A stretch of DNA of 64,000 bases, taken from positions 186,001 through 250,000 of the forward strand of contig RCSZ01000004.1 of assembly GCA_014898425.1 (NCBI GenBank). The letters run 5' to 3'. The notes beneath the pieces are model-generated. The model worked only from the letters and a program-made list of their open reading frames with translations. It ran no database searches and was not told the origin of the DNA. Below are positions 46,186-57,612 of the stretch, in pieces. How positions within the stretch are numbered: position 1 is the stretch's first letter; every line of letters starts with the position of its first letter. Source of the DNA: Botryotinia globosa (Eukaryota; Ascomycota; Leotiomycetes; Helotiales; Sclerotiniaceae). The translations under genes and the position numbers were made by a program.

Positions 46186-47487
46186 ATGGCACCACTACTC
46201 GAAGATCCTCGTATTCGACAGACCTGGAATCAACTCTCACAGAATGCGGAACATGCAACAGAAAATGCTGCGGCAGGAATATGGACTTTTCAACATAATT
46301 ATTTAAATCCTTGCTTTTCCACTATTGGTAACGGCTTCAATTCGTGTACAGCACAATGTTTCCCGGGACAGGAAGAAAGGGCGAGGAGATTGCGGGATAG
46401 AGGGCGTACACGAGGACGCGCAGAGTTTAGTTTCGATTTTTATGACGATTGGGATGAAGATGAAGGCATTTTAGGAGGATGGGGAAATGATGAGTTGGAT
46501 AGACTATTGGCAGGAAGTGGATCGCATTCTGGAAATGTGAATGAAGCGCCAAAGAGGAAGAGAGGGATGAGTTACGGAACAAGAGGAAGAAAGAAAGGAT
46601 TAGAAAGCGACCCTACAATTATACCGAGTACAAGCGCTATAGGATTTCTAGGACGTTTACCTTGGAAGTTAGGTGGAACACTAAGATACAAACCCAGCGC
46701 TGCAGATCTACAAGAACATCCTGGAGCGCATCGATCCGATTATAATGGAGTTGGAGAGGAGGCTGATGCATTAATGGGAGATGATCTTGATGATGACGTG
46801 CGGGATTTTATGAGAGGACATACGAGGAATAGGAGTTCGACACAAAGCTCAGGAGAAACTTCGGATTCATTTCGATCGAGAGGAGATTTATTCCCCAGTG
46901 ATGAAGAAGATGCGGTACCTTTGAGTGACGAGTTTGCCATGGTACTTGAAAGGCGAAACACAAATTCTGGTACAGACGATAAGAGCAGTGGGAAAACACG
47001 AAGTAGTAAAGGCAAAAGACCTGCGCAGTCAAGGGATGCATCACGAACTACACAATCATCACAAAAAATACGACCAAAAGGCGTCCGCTCCGGTTCAGGG
47101 ACGACATTACGGAGTACACCAGATCTCTCGGAGCCTGACTTGATCAATACCTTGTCAATTGAAGACTTGCAACTAGAAGAGGAAAGGATACGTTTAGAAG
47201 AAGATGAAGAAGTGGAAAGGAAACGACAAGCAGCGTTACGACTAGCCCAGGAACGAGGACTTCATGCAGAGGACATCTCGGAACCTATTTCATCAGAGCC
47301 AAAACAAGATCTAGAGGAAATAGAAGATGAGTCAACTCCACCTGAATCAATCGGGGTAATACAAGCAACCGAACTACCTGGAGCTCAATCGGAATCACAA
47401 GATGAGGAAGATACCACGGAAATAAAGGATATTGACAACGTCAAAGAGAATCATTTTGTCCCTGCGAGATTACCGAACTTTGGTTGA
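46186..47487 (+). CDS. Conserved-looking hypothetical protein, acidic/low complexity, 433 aa
   Basis: Intronless. The ordered part is at the N-terminus: MAPLLEDPRIRQTWNQLSQN, a Trp/Cys-containing segment (FNSCTAQCFPGQEERARRLR) and the acidic block FDFYDDWDEDEGILGGWGND followed by ELDRLLAG. A second ordered block is IGFLGRLPWKLGGTLRYKPS. From about residue 190 on the sequence is Ser/Asp/Glu-rich and disordered, with a charged helix (EEERIRLEEDEEVERKRQAA). There is no signal peptide or membrane span. It resembles widely conserved but unnamed proteins of filamentous ascomycetes. I do not assign a role. The start context (AAACAATGG) is good. Confidence 0.82.
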   Translation: MAPLLEDPRIRQTWNQLSQNAEHATENAAAGIWTFQHNYLNPCFSTIGNGFNSCTAQCFPGQEERARRLRDRGRTRGRAEFSFDFYDDWDEDEGILGGWGNDELDRLLAGSGSHSGNVNEAPKRKRGMSYGTRGRKKGLESDPTIIPSTSAIGFLGRLPWKLGGTLRYKPSAADLQEHPGAHRSDYNGVGEEADALMGDDLDDDVRDFMRGHTRNRSSTQSSGETSDSFRSRGDLFPSDEEDAVPLSDEFAMVLERRNTNSGTDDKSSGKTRSSKGKRPAQSRDASRTTQSSQKIRPKGVRSGSGTTLRSTPDLSEPDLINTLSIEDLQLEEERIRLEEDEEVERKRQAALRLAQERGLHAEDISEPISSEPKQDLEEIEDESTPPESIGVIQATELPGAQSESQDEEDTTEIKDIDNVKENHFVPARLPNFG

Positions 47488-48802
47488 ACGCACTCGAACA
47501 AACCCGTTACATAGGCAACCTTTGAAGAAGTCTCCGAGACAGCAATGACAAAAAGTTCAAATTCGGCACATTTACAGTTTTGGTGATTTGGTGATTTACC
47601 GTCACCAAACCAGGCTTGCTCGTACCATAAGCCTGGAATTGAAATACCGGTATTACGCAAAATCTTCGTCTTTCAGAAGCATAGAGTTTTCTCAAAGAAA
47701 GGAGAGATCATCGTACGTACTGCGCACGGGAAGTTATACTCCTCTCATCAGTATCAAATGAGGAGCGCATGAAGAATTCAGGCTTCAAGCTACAGCTCAT
47801 AAAAGATGTTGCGTTGAGTTGAACGGATCGGTAGACTACAACAGTGCCCTCCAAAATTCTAATCTCACGCAAATTATACCCGTAAAATGTGTCCGCACAG
47901 CTCATTCGAGCGCGTGAAACTTCGATGACGATCATTCATCGTAGGCTAAACGAGCTGGAATGAAAATGGCGGACTAGGAGGGAGGGAAAGGACCAGAAAG
48001 AGAATTGTCACTAGTTAGATGTTCCACTACAGGTGACAGATTACAGATTACAGATTACAAACAACAATTGATAATCGATAAACATCAGATCAGGCAGACG
48101 GACGTTCAGAAAAGAATATGCGAAGTGCTCGCTATACTTAATGATGGATGACTCTGGGTGTTCATTCGATGATTTGGTTCATATGATTCATATGATATGA
48201 TGTGTGATGATGTGTGATGATATAATCCGATCATCACAAACAGGATTTGGGGCTGGGTTGTCTAGTATGTTTGGAGGTGGTAATGTAATATGTGTTTATG
48301 GGTTGTGGGGTATAGGATGGAGTCTGGAGTATGGAATATGGAATGGCATGGCATGGGATGGAATATGGCATGGGATGGAATATGGGATTGCAGATGAATG
48401 GGATAGAATGGGATAGGATATCTAGATATTGTGGATAGTTCAATGGAGCGATTAATAAATCAATCATACTGGATATGCTTTCTAGGATTGTTACTATGTG
48501 GTGGAGCGTGGTGTGGGTAGTTGTAGTGAGTGCTAGCTTGTTGGTGTAAAATTCCTATCATTATTCTTTAATCTCTCGACCAAGATATATCGATTAAGCA
48601 CATATATATATATATATATATATATCTACATAGGTAGGCAGTACTCCGTACCTAATCAGTCAATCCCCCAGTCCTAGAGCACCATACTCCTTTCTCTACC
48701 CAAACCGCAATCTTATTAAATCCCCCCAGAATCATATGATTCCCATCTCCTCTCCTCTCCTATTTTCCCACATCCTCTCCTCCCCCTAACCCCAAACACC
48801 CC
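47488..48802. other. Intergenic with simple repeats
   Basis: Contains three tandem ACAGATT units (about 48036-48060), GATGTGTGATGATGTGTGATGATA near 48200, a GGGATGGAATATGG-type degenerate repeat (about 48310-48420) and an AT run (48602-48625). Minus frames at 47451-47935 overlap the upstream gene's 3' end and lack support. Confidence 0.6.
48602..48625. repeat. (AT)12 microsatellite
   Basis: 24 bp of alternating AT. Confidence 0.95.
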
Positions 48803-50063
48803 TCACAATTTACTCTTCCCCGCCTTCCCCACCCCCGCCTTCCCCACCCCCGCACTCAAAAACCCATCCGCCTTCCTCAACATATCCACCGCCTCCCCCA
48901 CCATCTCATCCACAATCACACCCGCCGGTTTAATATCCTCAATCACCCCCGCCACCACCCCCATCAAATGCGGAATATCTACGTCTTTTCCCTGCTCCAT
49001 ATCGTATTCGAGGGGCGTGATACCTTTCTGAGTTAATTCTTTGATTTTGGCCGGTTGGGATTCCCAGGCTTGTATATACTGGAGGGAGTGGAATGTTAGT
49101 ACAATAAGTAACTTGTGGATAGGTAAATCAATGAGATTGTGATAGCGAGGATGATTAATAAGGGAAGAGGAAAAGTGATAACGAAGAAAGGAAAATCTCA
49201 CATCATTCATCTTAACCCTCAACGGTCTCCCCGACACCACCAACGTCCTCAACGTATCTTCAAATCTCGCACTAACCACCTCTTCCTTATGAATCCTACT
49301 ACACCCCGCCTCCTCACTCGCGACAAACCTCGTTCCCACCCACACCCCACACGCCCCCTGCATCAAACTACTCGCCAACCCCCTCCCATTATAGATCCCT
49401 CCCGCCGCAACAACCAACGCCGTCTCTCCCTTCAACATCGCAGGTTTATATTTGCGCGCCACATCCACCACCGCCGGTATCAAAATACTATTCGGGATAT
49501 CCCCCGTATGTCCGCCGCCCTCTCCTCCCTGCGCACACACAATATCAACCCCCGCATCCAAAGCTTTCACAGTATGTTTAGGCGCTCCCACCATATTCAT
49601 CACGAGAATCCCAGCATCGTGTAGCCGTTTTATGACGTGGGGAGGCGGAATTCCAACGGCCGATATGAATAGTCGTGCGCCTTCTTCGATGGTCACGTCG
49701 ATAAGCGCATCGAGTTGGCCGTGGGTATAATCGTGGTTTGTGGCGCGAGCGCCCTCGCCTACTTTGGGGAGAGCGAGATCGACGCCGAAAGGGAGAGAGG
49801 GTTCTGATAGGTTGGCTTTGAGGGAGTGGATTATCTCGCGGAGTCTGGAGGGTGTTAGTGAGGTTTATGGGAGAGGGATGGGGAGAGGGGATGTACTGTT
49901 GAGGTGTGTATCCTAATCCTCCTATACAGCCCAATCCACCTGCATTACTGACTGCAGCTGCAAGTGGACCGCCAGATGTACGAGCCATGCCAGCGAGGAT
50001 TATAGGATGTTTGATACCGAGTAAAGTGGTTAGGGGAGTGGTTATTGGGCCTTGAGTCGCCAT
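48803..50063 (-). CDS. Nitronate monooxygenase (class I, formerly 2-nitropropane dioxygenase)
   Basis: Exons 49897-50063, 49202-49844 and 48803-49078 give 361 residues. The introns are 52 nt and 123 nt; the second is open in frame, so it could be missed or retained. The FMN TIM barrel shows the N-terminal IILAGMARTSGGPLAAAVSN and GGLGCIGGLGY, FISAVGIPPPHV, and the diagnostic AQGGEGGGHTGD with the active-site His. ALVVAAGGIYNGRGLASSL and the GVWVGTRFVASEEA phosphate-binding part follow. The enzyme oxidises alkyl nitronates (such as propionate 3-nitronate) with flavin and oxygen. The C-terminus carries a duplicated GVGKA (a 15-bp tandem duplication around 48826-48855), and local CCCC/CCGC bias is stronger than in neighbouring genes. 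Confidence 0.92.
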
Positions 50064-50575
50064 TGTGTATTGATTTTTGTATTTTCGTGATATCTGTTTG
50101 TAAGATTACAACTTATGGTACTGAGTTTTGGAATTGCAGAAACTCAAGGAGGGTACATAGATATAGACGACGTTAGCAATTGACATGGGGAAATAGATAT
50201 GTGGAGAAGATGAACAAAATTGAAGTGAAACATGGTAAAACGATAGATAATATGGGGTAAGACGGACAAGCTCGTTGTGGAGTAAACAAAATCAGGGGTT
50301 CTGTGGGGAAGTACCGAGGTTATCGGATCGATAGATCTGCGATTCGTCGAGAAGGGAAATCACATGAAAGAGAACGACGTTCTATATAAATATTGAATCG
50401 CGAAGAGATTGGGTTGATCAAAATGTATCAACATCTCGATGTTGGGTATATCTAGATTATTAGAAAGTGCTCGCCAGGTATAGCATAAAATCATTATGAT
50501 ATCCGAATTCCTCATTCATTCCACTCCGTTCGCATTGATCGGCCTGTTGATCCTCTGGACACTTTGATCCTCCCG
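50064..50575. other. Upstream region of the nitronate monooxygenase gene
   Basis: About 510 bp with no open frame of note; presumably the promoter of the minus-strand gene. Short TTGATCCTC motifs begin at about 50545, next to the minisatellite. Confidence 0.5.
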
Positions 50576-50850
50576 CACCTTTGCCTTCCTCACACCTTTG
50601 CCTTCCTCACACCTTTGCCTTCCTCACACCTTTGCCTTCCTCACACCTTTGCCTTCCTCACACCTTTGCCTTCCTCACACCTTTGCCTTCCTCACACCTT
50701 TGCCTTCCTCACACCTTTGCCTTCCTCACACCTTTGCCTTCCTCACACCTTTGCCTTCCTCACACCTTTGCCTTCCTCACACCTTTGCCTTCCTCACACC
50801 TTTGCCTTCCTCACACCTTTGCCTTCCTCACACCTTTGCCTTCCTCACAC
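50576..50850. repeat. 17-bp minisatellite, about 16 near-perfect copies
   Basis: Unit CCTTTGCCTTCCTCACA repeated head to tail over 275 bp with essentially no variation. Because 17 is not a multiple of 3, all three plus frames are open and give the same cyclic LPSSHLCLPHTFAFLTP peptide. The array is flanked on both sides by TTGATCCTC. The uniform copies point to very recent expansion. Confidence 0.98.
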
Positions 50851-50897
50851 GTTGATCCTCCTCCCCCCCTCCCCCCCCTCCTCCCCTCCTCCCCCTC

Positions 50898-51215
50898 TCA
50901 ACAACAATGTGAAATCTCAAATGCCGGCGGCACCGCCCCCTTCTCATTCCTCATCGCAAGTAAATAATAATAAATCGTCATACTATCCTCAGGACTATCA
51001 TGAAGCAAGCTCCGCCACTCGCTCTTAAACATGATATACAACGCCGGTCCGAATCCATTAAACTTGCGTGCCGTTCGTATGCGATGATAGTACCCCGTTC
51101 GCATTTCTGCAGAACCATGAGGAAAATCCACAGACGACACGCGGATCGAGGCCACGTCTTCTCTCTTATCTCACTCTTCACCCCTTCTAAGATCGTTGGA
51201 AAATGTGACATTTAA
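50898..51215 (-). CDS. Doubtful minus-strand ORFs beside the minisatellite
   Basis: Two overlapping minus frames of 77 and 85 codons. The one ending at 50898 (blocks FPHGSAEMRTGYYHRIR and GPALYIMFKSEWRSLLHDSP) looks more protein-like than random and could be a last exon, but it has no ATG of its own and no clear upstream acceptor. No family recognised. Confidence 0.2.
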
Positions 51216-51908
51216 GAATGTAAAGTTCAAAATGGTAACCTTAAAGTGGCAGAATTATATCGAAGTGATGATCAAGGTTCAGGTTAAGAAGGTTTAAATA
51301 CCTATCAACACAGACAGACCTTTGGAGAAGGATCGAAGGATATGTAAGAGTGAAATACTTTTAAAGTGTTAGTTGGTAGATATATATATATATATATATA
51401 TTATATACCTAGGTACCTACTTATAATTCGCATCCTAGGAAAGTACTTGGGTACACAATCAGGGTCTTGAAGATTCCGTGCGGATGTCATTAAGAGCATT
51501 ATTAGAGTATCCATCCATAGTAAAATTACCTAGTAGTTTGGAAGGAAGTCTGGATTCTCCACATACGCTACAAGGTCTACCCCGCCTCCAAGCCTTTCTG
51601 CCGCGTTCTTAACTTCGCCCTAACCACCTGCGATCTTCAGTCCTGAAGATAATTTGATATGTTAATAAACACCTAATTCAGCCTCATTCACTACTACTGA
51701 AATCATGAATCTGATGCGAGTAATTGACTCTTCTCTGATCAACTGTCATATCAATGATAATGTCACATCTAAATGTACCCTCATTGTGAGGATTTGAAAT
51801 TATCGACCGCAATCTCACTACTCAACCTCTACAGAATCTCAAGTTTAGATCATCAAACTCATCGCCCTCCCCTCCTTCAATCTCCTCGACTCATCTTCGA
51901 GACTACTG
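51216..51908. other. Intergenic, AT repeat at 51382-51403
   Basis: AT-rich sequence with a TA run and small palindromes (ACCTAGGTACCTA). No gene seen. Confidence 0.55.
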
Positions 51909-52767
51909 TTAAACGTTCGTATACTCCACCCACAGGTTCAGATCCATCCGCTCCCTCTTTGACAGCAATCCCCCATCCAAATATCCTTGCTCCACCAATC
52001 TCAAACCATGTTTGAAAGCATTCCAAACTCTATTATCGGAAAGCGCAAAAAACTCGTCGTGACCTTCAAAGAAACTTGAGTAATACGAATGAATCAGACC
52101 AGTTGTGTAAATTGCCAGGCCATTGATGTATTTCCTCGGTTGATGAGTCGTGGTTCCATCGTACACGATATTGTCATCATCTTCTCCGAGCTGACCATTC
52201 TGCTTTTGCTCGAGGAGGTCACTGAATAATGATGAGAAGGACCAGAGTTTGGACTTCGAGATGCGGATTGAAGGAGGCTGGGAGGGATGGCTGTGGGGAA
52301 GGGTGCGGTTTTCAGGGTGCGGACGGAATAAACAATAGGCAGTAATCTCATCGATAGGGTTCTTCTGCTCGTGGGCCTTTTTCTCTGTGTGTTTTTGTTT
52401 GGTGCTGCGAGGAGACATCGATCCTTCTTGTTCGAATTTTGTAAGGTGTTTCCATGAGTTCGACGAGTTCGATAAATTCGACGATATAAGATCATCTACT
52501 CTAATGATTTAGTTATCTGAAAAAGATACTGGTTAAGGTTGTAGATCTGGAGTACATACGCATTGAATCCAGTGGCTCATCAAGTCCCAACTCTGCTCTC
52601 ATAGTTTGATCATCCCGAGCCAAGCTCCATTCGCAAAGCAAATTCTCCAACTGATTCTTAAGCTTAACATCCAATTCTTCTACTCCAAAATGTGTTAAAT
52701 TGGCTTGTATTTGACGTATCTGTTCTACTGCGCCATCGAGATCTTTCAATAAGGTCTTGAAATCCAT
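51909..52767 (-). CDS. Hypothetical protein, two exons, 265 aa
   Basis: ATG at 52767-52765; exon 1 is 52560-52767 (MDFKTLLKDLDGAVEQIRQI and a helical stretch to LGLDEPLDSM). A 61-nt intron (GTATGT..GAG) leads to exon 2, 51909-52498, beginning LDDLISSNLSNSSNSWKHL and ending FALSDNRVWNAFKHGLRLVE, GGLLSKRERMDLNLWVEY and a stop. A nearer AG would create a stop, so the chosen acceptor is frame-driven. The N-terminal helix resembles a coiled-coil oligomerisation segment and the C-terminal 80 residues look like a globular helical domain. No recognised family or targeting signal. Both ends look natural, so I regard it as intact. Confidence 0.65.
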
Positions 52768-53194
52768 GATTTGTGATTGATACACCGAGATAGACGTAAC
52801 AGTAGTGTTACAGAGATATGAAGAAGCTCAGACGACAAACGGAAAGTCGAATCATGAATTGTATATTGAGTGGAAAGTAATAAGTGGAGAATGGCGGAAG
52901 CTAGGAAAGGGGTATTGGATCCAGACAACAAGATCAGGCAAAAATAATAGGCATTTTTCTCGCTTGTGGCAAGGAGAGTGAATCGCAACCCAATTTTCCA
53001 ATGAAAAAGTCGTTCCTGTTACTTGCGCCCCCATATATATCGACATACCTTTCAACACAAGAGAAACAAGAAAAAGAATACCGATGGGTATTTGCCAACT
53101 TGCGAGTTCCCAAGTACAACTTTATAGAATGAAAGAAGAAGAAAAAAGCAAAAAACAGACAAACATATCTCAACCAGAGCTTCGGACCGCCTGG

Positions 53195-53305
53195 CCGCTA
53201 CACCAAGACTAAATCCTGATGGAATTAGGATTCAAATCCTGACGTATTCAGGGAATACGGATGAGGGTTCAATTGCTGGACCGCTACACCACCAAGGCAT
53301 TATTT
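53195..53305 (-). pseudogene. tRNA-like relic or tRNA-derived repeat
   Basis: On the minus strand GGTGGTGTAGCGGTCCAGC (about 53280-53300) is a good A-box/D-arm, and GGATTTGAATCC (about 53225) is B-box-like. A second, diverged D-arm copy (GGTGTAGCGGCCAGG) lies about 90 bp further on. The acceptor stem has no matching 3' strand and there is no credible anticodon arm, so it is not a functional tRNA. It could be a degenerate tandem tRNA pair or a SINE head. Confidence 0.35.
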
Positions 53306-53601
53306 GGTATGGAGGAAGCGAGGTTGTTTGGATATTCATATATATCCAAGTAGTTATGGCTGAAGATATTGGTTAGTTAGTAAGTTCACCAGCCATGACC
53401 ATCCAATACTCTTGGGGAAAAGATATCATATCCCTAAACCAATCAACTAATAACTTCAAGAGCTTGCAAAACTAGGTAATAGAAGTAAGAGCTGTCAAGT
53501 TTGGAATTACGTGTGCACTTGCAGAACCAAGCATTTGATGGTTCAGTACCTAGATTAACCGCGTACCCATGTTGACATCCCTTCTTGCTTTTTTCTATTC
53601 A

Positions 53602-53605
<4 letters not shown>

Positions 53606-53633
<28 letters not shown>
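53606..53633. repeat. (TA)14 microsatellite
   Basis: 28 bp of alternating TA. Confidence 0.95.
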
Positions 53634-53740
53634 AGAAGATCGTCTCCTTCTAAAACTGTATCAAGGTATCTATGCATCATATGTCCAAGTTTTAACACCC
53701 CGTCTATTCTTTTACGGGTCCTTATTGACTCTTTCAATCA

Positions 53741-54964
53741 TCACAAAATTCTCACAACCTTTAATTGTCCCTCTCCACCATCAACCTCCACCCAACCGCC
53801 TCCTTCAATTCTCTTTTTCCACTTATTGCTCTCATCTCTTGCTGTCACAATCGTCATTCTCAGTACGACGCCTTCTCCTTGGCTACTCTCATGTTCCTTC
53901 TCCAATTGTTGTTCTTCCATTTTTGTGCTTGTCCAACGACCAAAAGCCCAGTTGAGTATGTACTTTGCAGGTTTTGGTGTGAGATCAGAAGTAGAATTTG
54001 ATGAGGATGAGGATGCAGAGATGTCGGATTCGGGCGGCGAGAGAGAGGAATCGGAAGGTGGAATAGGAGAACTTGAGGATAAAACTGCCTTGATGCGGTA
54101 TACTTCATCTTTGGGTGCTTTGGTAAGGAGTTTGTTGAGGGGAGCGAGAGATATTGTTGAGGATGGAGAAGATGACGTGAGGGTTATGGATAGGACTTCG
54201 ACTTCGGATTGATGGTCGTGAGAGTGTTCGTGTTTATGATCGCCATTCTTATCATCATGAATATGACCACTCTCCTTTCCATCAACATCATCAACCAACC
54301 CTCTAGCCAGTCCCCCGTCAACTCCGCACACAACATCTACTCCCACTGATCCCTTATCACTCTTGACCCAAGCGACCTGAACTTCCAAATCCCCTAACCT
54401 ATCCAAACATTCATCGAATCTTCTCTCACTAACCCCCTCCCACTTATTAAAAACCACCAAATCTGTATATTTCGCCTGTAATCTCGCCGTATAACTCGTA
54501 TCTTCATACCCCTTCCAATTCTCCACATCGATCACCGAAATCACACCATCCAATACATAAGCCCCCTTTGTTTCCCTCGCAATTCTATTAACTTCCATGG
54601 CTAACGTAGCAGGGAAAGCCGACCCAGATGTTTCAATTATAATTCTATCCAAACTCCCCTTCTCTTCCTCCCCAGTCGATTCGTTGACTTTGACTGGCAA
54701 ACTTTCCTGCAGTTCTTGAAGCGCTGAAGATAGAGAACCGACGAGATTACAACATATACATCCGTTGAGCATTTCCCGCACAGAAGTTATAGAAGACGAA
54801 GAAGCAAGCTGGGAATCGACGGCTAGATCTCCGAACTCATTTTTGAGAAGAGCGAGACGGTAGGAGGGGTTGAGGGCGTGTAGTTGTGGGAGAAGGTTGA
54901 GAATTAAAGTTGTTTTCCCTGAGCCGAGGAAGCCGGTAAGGATAGTTATAGGGATTGGCGACAT
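53741..54964 (-). CDS. CobW/COG0523-family GTPase, putative zinc metallochaperone
   Basis: Intronless, 407 residues. Walker A GFLGSGKTT is at about residues 11-19, and KNEFGD (switch I area) at about 41-46. The family's metal-binding CxCC motif is GCICC (Cys69, 71, 72). IIETSG (Walker B region), VISVIDVENW and a guanine-specificity motif in the variant form NKWE follow. A His/Asp-rich stretch (HIHDDKNGDHKHEHSHDH, about 237-255) is a likely metal sensor or store. The C-terminal domain ends with WAFGRWTS. COG0523 proteins deliver metals, chiefly zinc (ZNG1 type), to client enzymes using GTP. A Ser-rich insertion (about 300-325) is probably disordered. It is the only gene in the vicinity with an obvious metal link. 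Confidence 0.9.
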   Translation of the reverse strand: MSPIPITILTGFLGSGKTTLILNLLPQLHALNPSYRLALLKNEFGDLAVDSQLASSSSITSVREMLNGCICCNLVGSLSSALQELQESLPVKVNESTGEEEKGSLDRIIIETSGSAFPATLAMEVNRIARETKGAYVLDGVISVIDVENWKGYEDTSYTARLQAKYTDLVVFNKWEGVSERRFDECLDRLGDLEVQVAWVKSDKGSVGVDVVCGVDGGLARGLVDDVDGKESGHIHDDKNGDHKHEHSHDHQSEVEVLSITLTSSSPSSTISLAPLNKLLTKAPKDEVYRIKAVLSSSSPIPPSDSSLSPPESDISASSSSSNSTSDLTPKPAKYILNWAFGRWTSTKMEEQQLEKEHESSQGEGVVLRMTIVTARDESNKWKKRIEGGGWVEVDGGEGQLKVVRIL

Positions 54965-57216
54965 GATGAGAAATTCGGAGTGATTCTGAAAGAGGGCTGT
55001 GGACTTCGTGGTGATTTGGAGCGGCAGTGATGAGGTGATGATAATAATTGAAATATAGATGGAGGGGTAGTAATGAGTGGAGGGGCACTTGGGAAAAAGA
55101 AATTCTCTTATCGCTTGTTATCGCTTCTTATCGCTTCAGGGAGTGACATTCAACCTTTCATCCACCAGTGATCCCCATATGGTGAAATACATATTTGATG
55201 CCATTCAAGTACTTCATACTAAGAATACAATTCTTCATTGCCGTTGGACTAGAACATTGGAACCAAAATTGCCATCCTTCATTGATTAGTAAGAACAGTT
55301 GAAAGTTCAATTGATTCCTCACTGAATCATAACTATCCATCCATTCCATTGCCGTCTCTCTTTCTCCCGCAGCCAACGCTTCACGAGGTGCGAGCGTATC
55401 ACACTAAATTCCGGTGATTTGGTACAAGATACATACTCAAGTGCCGTCACATGTACTCTATCTGGGCGTCTGACAAATTTTACAATCATTGGACCTAAAA
55501 GTCTCCGAGAATGTTTCGAATAGAGCGCGGGAACGGGAGTCTTACGGCTTCTTACCACGAAACCACGATGGCGGAGATGAGCTCAAGTTGTTGGCAGTGG
55601 GCACTCGCCACGAATTCATGTTAGTATCCGTGAAAATTCGATCGGGGAACACAGCATTGATTAATTGCGTGTTTCCTTATGTTGTTTCTTGCTTGGCAGT
55701 ATGTTATGACTTTACCTCCAAGGATATCTATCGGGTGAGAATCATGAGATGATGAGAGATTCTGACAGTGAAGGTGGTTAGCTGCATGAGAAGTTCTGTG
55801 AGCGGATGGTTTATGGAGTAAGCCTTACAAGTCCAGAAAGGTCTGAGCGATTCATTCGTCGATCTCCCCGTGAAGTAATTTCCACATGTCCACTTAGGTA
55901 GACCATAGCATCAAAATTTGTTTAGCATCTTATCTTTTTCTCCGAAGTAGGACTGGAGGTGCAACCGTCTTTGCGCTGATGTCTATTTTCTTCAACTCAC
56001 CGCGGACGCGTGTGCTTGAGGACATCGATGTAACATTGCACAACGGCACGACACTGCATTATGCAGGAGAACGATTCAGGCACATATCGAGGGCATGGTC
56101 CGAAAACCAATGGAGAAAGCATAGTGGTATGCTTTGAGAATTAATTCCTTGTTCGTGCCACCGAGTTGTTGACGCTGATGTTATCACCGAACTGTTCCTG
56201 AGTCCGTAGGAATATGAATCAATCGAATAGTCGAGAGTGAGCGGCTGACAAAAGAAAGATCATTGCCGCCCTTTTTACATGATGATCATACGTACATGTG
56301 TTGGAGTGAGGGGCGAATATTAGATAGTGTCCTTGCCGCCGATTATTGTAACGCTTCACGGACATTTGTTTGGAGCTGTTCTTTGGTCACGTCGAAGCTC
56401 AACAATACTGCACATAATTAAGGCTATCCACAGATCCCTCGATAAGATACTGAGAAAGCCTATCGGTGATTCTGATTGAAGGTTGCCCTATGTGAAATGC
56501 TGTGTTTTTGAACTTGATGTAATCTTACTTGTAATTACTCACATGTGTATCCATCCCAATTATGACAATACCAGCCACATTCAAATCACACCTCACCCAG
56601 AAGCGAAAGGACCAAGAAGCGAAACCTGGAGGATCAAGAAGCTCATCTCGGCCATAACCCATCCAAGGTTCGGCATGATGGAATAATCTCATGTTTTTGC
56701 TATTCAAGAGATTCACCTCTGTCTGCAGAGTCGGACAATTTAAATGATTTTCTTGACGTGCAGTAATACTCTATCTCTATCGTATTTGACAAATCAACTC
56801 TAGAGTAGAAAATTGGACGAATATATATTTAGTTGGTGGTCCATGGTAAATGCGATAAGAGTGATAACCTTATGGGATAGGAGTCGGACATATTTCGAAA
56901 CTTCAAAAGCTTAAGGTTAATAAGGGCAGATCATTTTATCCACTAGATTTCCATGAGGTTAAATTAAAAGGGGAAAGGACGGAAAAGAATCATCTAATTA
57001 TCATCTATCCCTAGAGTGAGACAGTTGATTGGTGAGAGCTTCAACTGTGTTTGTATGGGAACTAGGTAATGATCTAGACTGATTGACTGGGTTTGCCGTT
57101 TCAAAAACCATAAACTAGACGCCAAGCAGCCGACTTGTTAGTTGATAAGAATGAACATTATTACTTTTTTGTCAATGGGCTCGATGGGGATGGGGTGGGT
57201 GTAGAAAGATAGATCT
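54965..57216. other. 2.25-kb interval, no firm gene
   Basis: Beyond the metallochaperone promoter I see only weak coding signals. One is an 84-codon open plus frame at about 55890-56150 (containing MSIFFNSPRTRVLEDIDVTL and ending near a GTATGC). Others are frames around 55319-55752 on both strands without family resemblance. None reaches the standard for a gene. Confidence 0.45.

Positions 57217-57612
<396 letters not shown>

Larger units (their letters stand above)
52768..53740. other. Intergenic with tRNA-like relic and AT microsatellite
   Basis: The first part is the promoter of the 51909-52767 gene. It holds tRNA-like sequence (53195-53305) and an AT run (53606-53633). The 53741-54964 gene ends at its right edge. 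No further gene seen. Confidence 0.55.

Noticed and set aside
47451..47935. Minus frames downstream of the 46186 gene
   Set aside because: Overlap the neighbouring gene's 3' end, change frame repeatedly and lack any recognised motif.
50564..51028. Three overlapping plus frames with repeated LPSSHLCLPHTFAFLTP
   Set aside because: Artefact of the 17-bp minisatellite, which is open in all plus frames; no start context or flanking domain.
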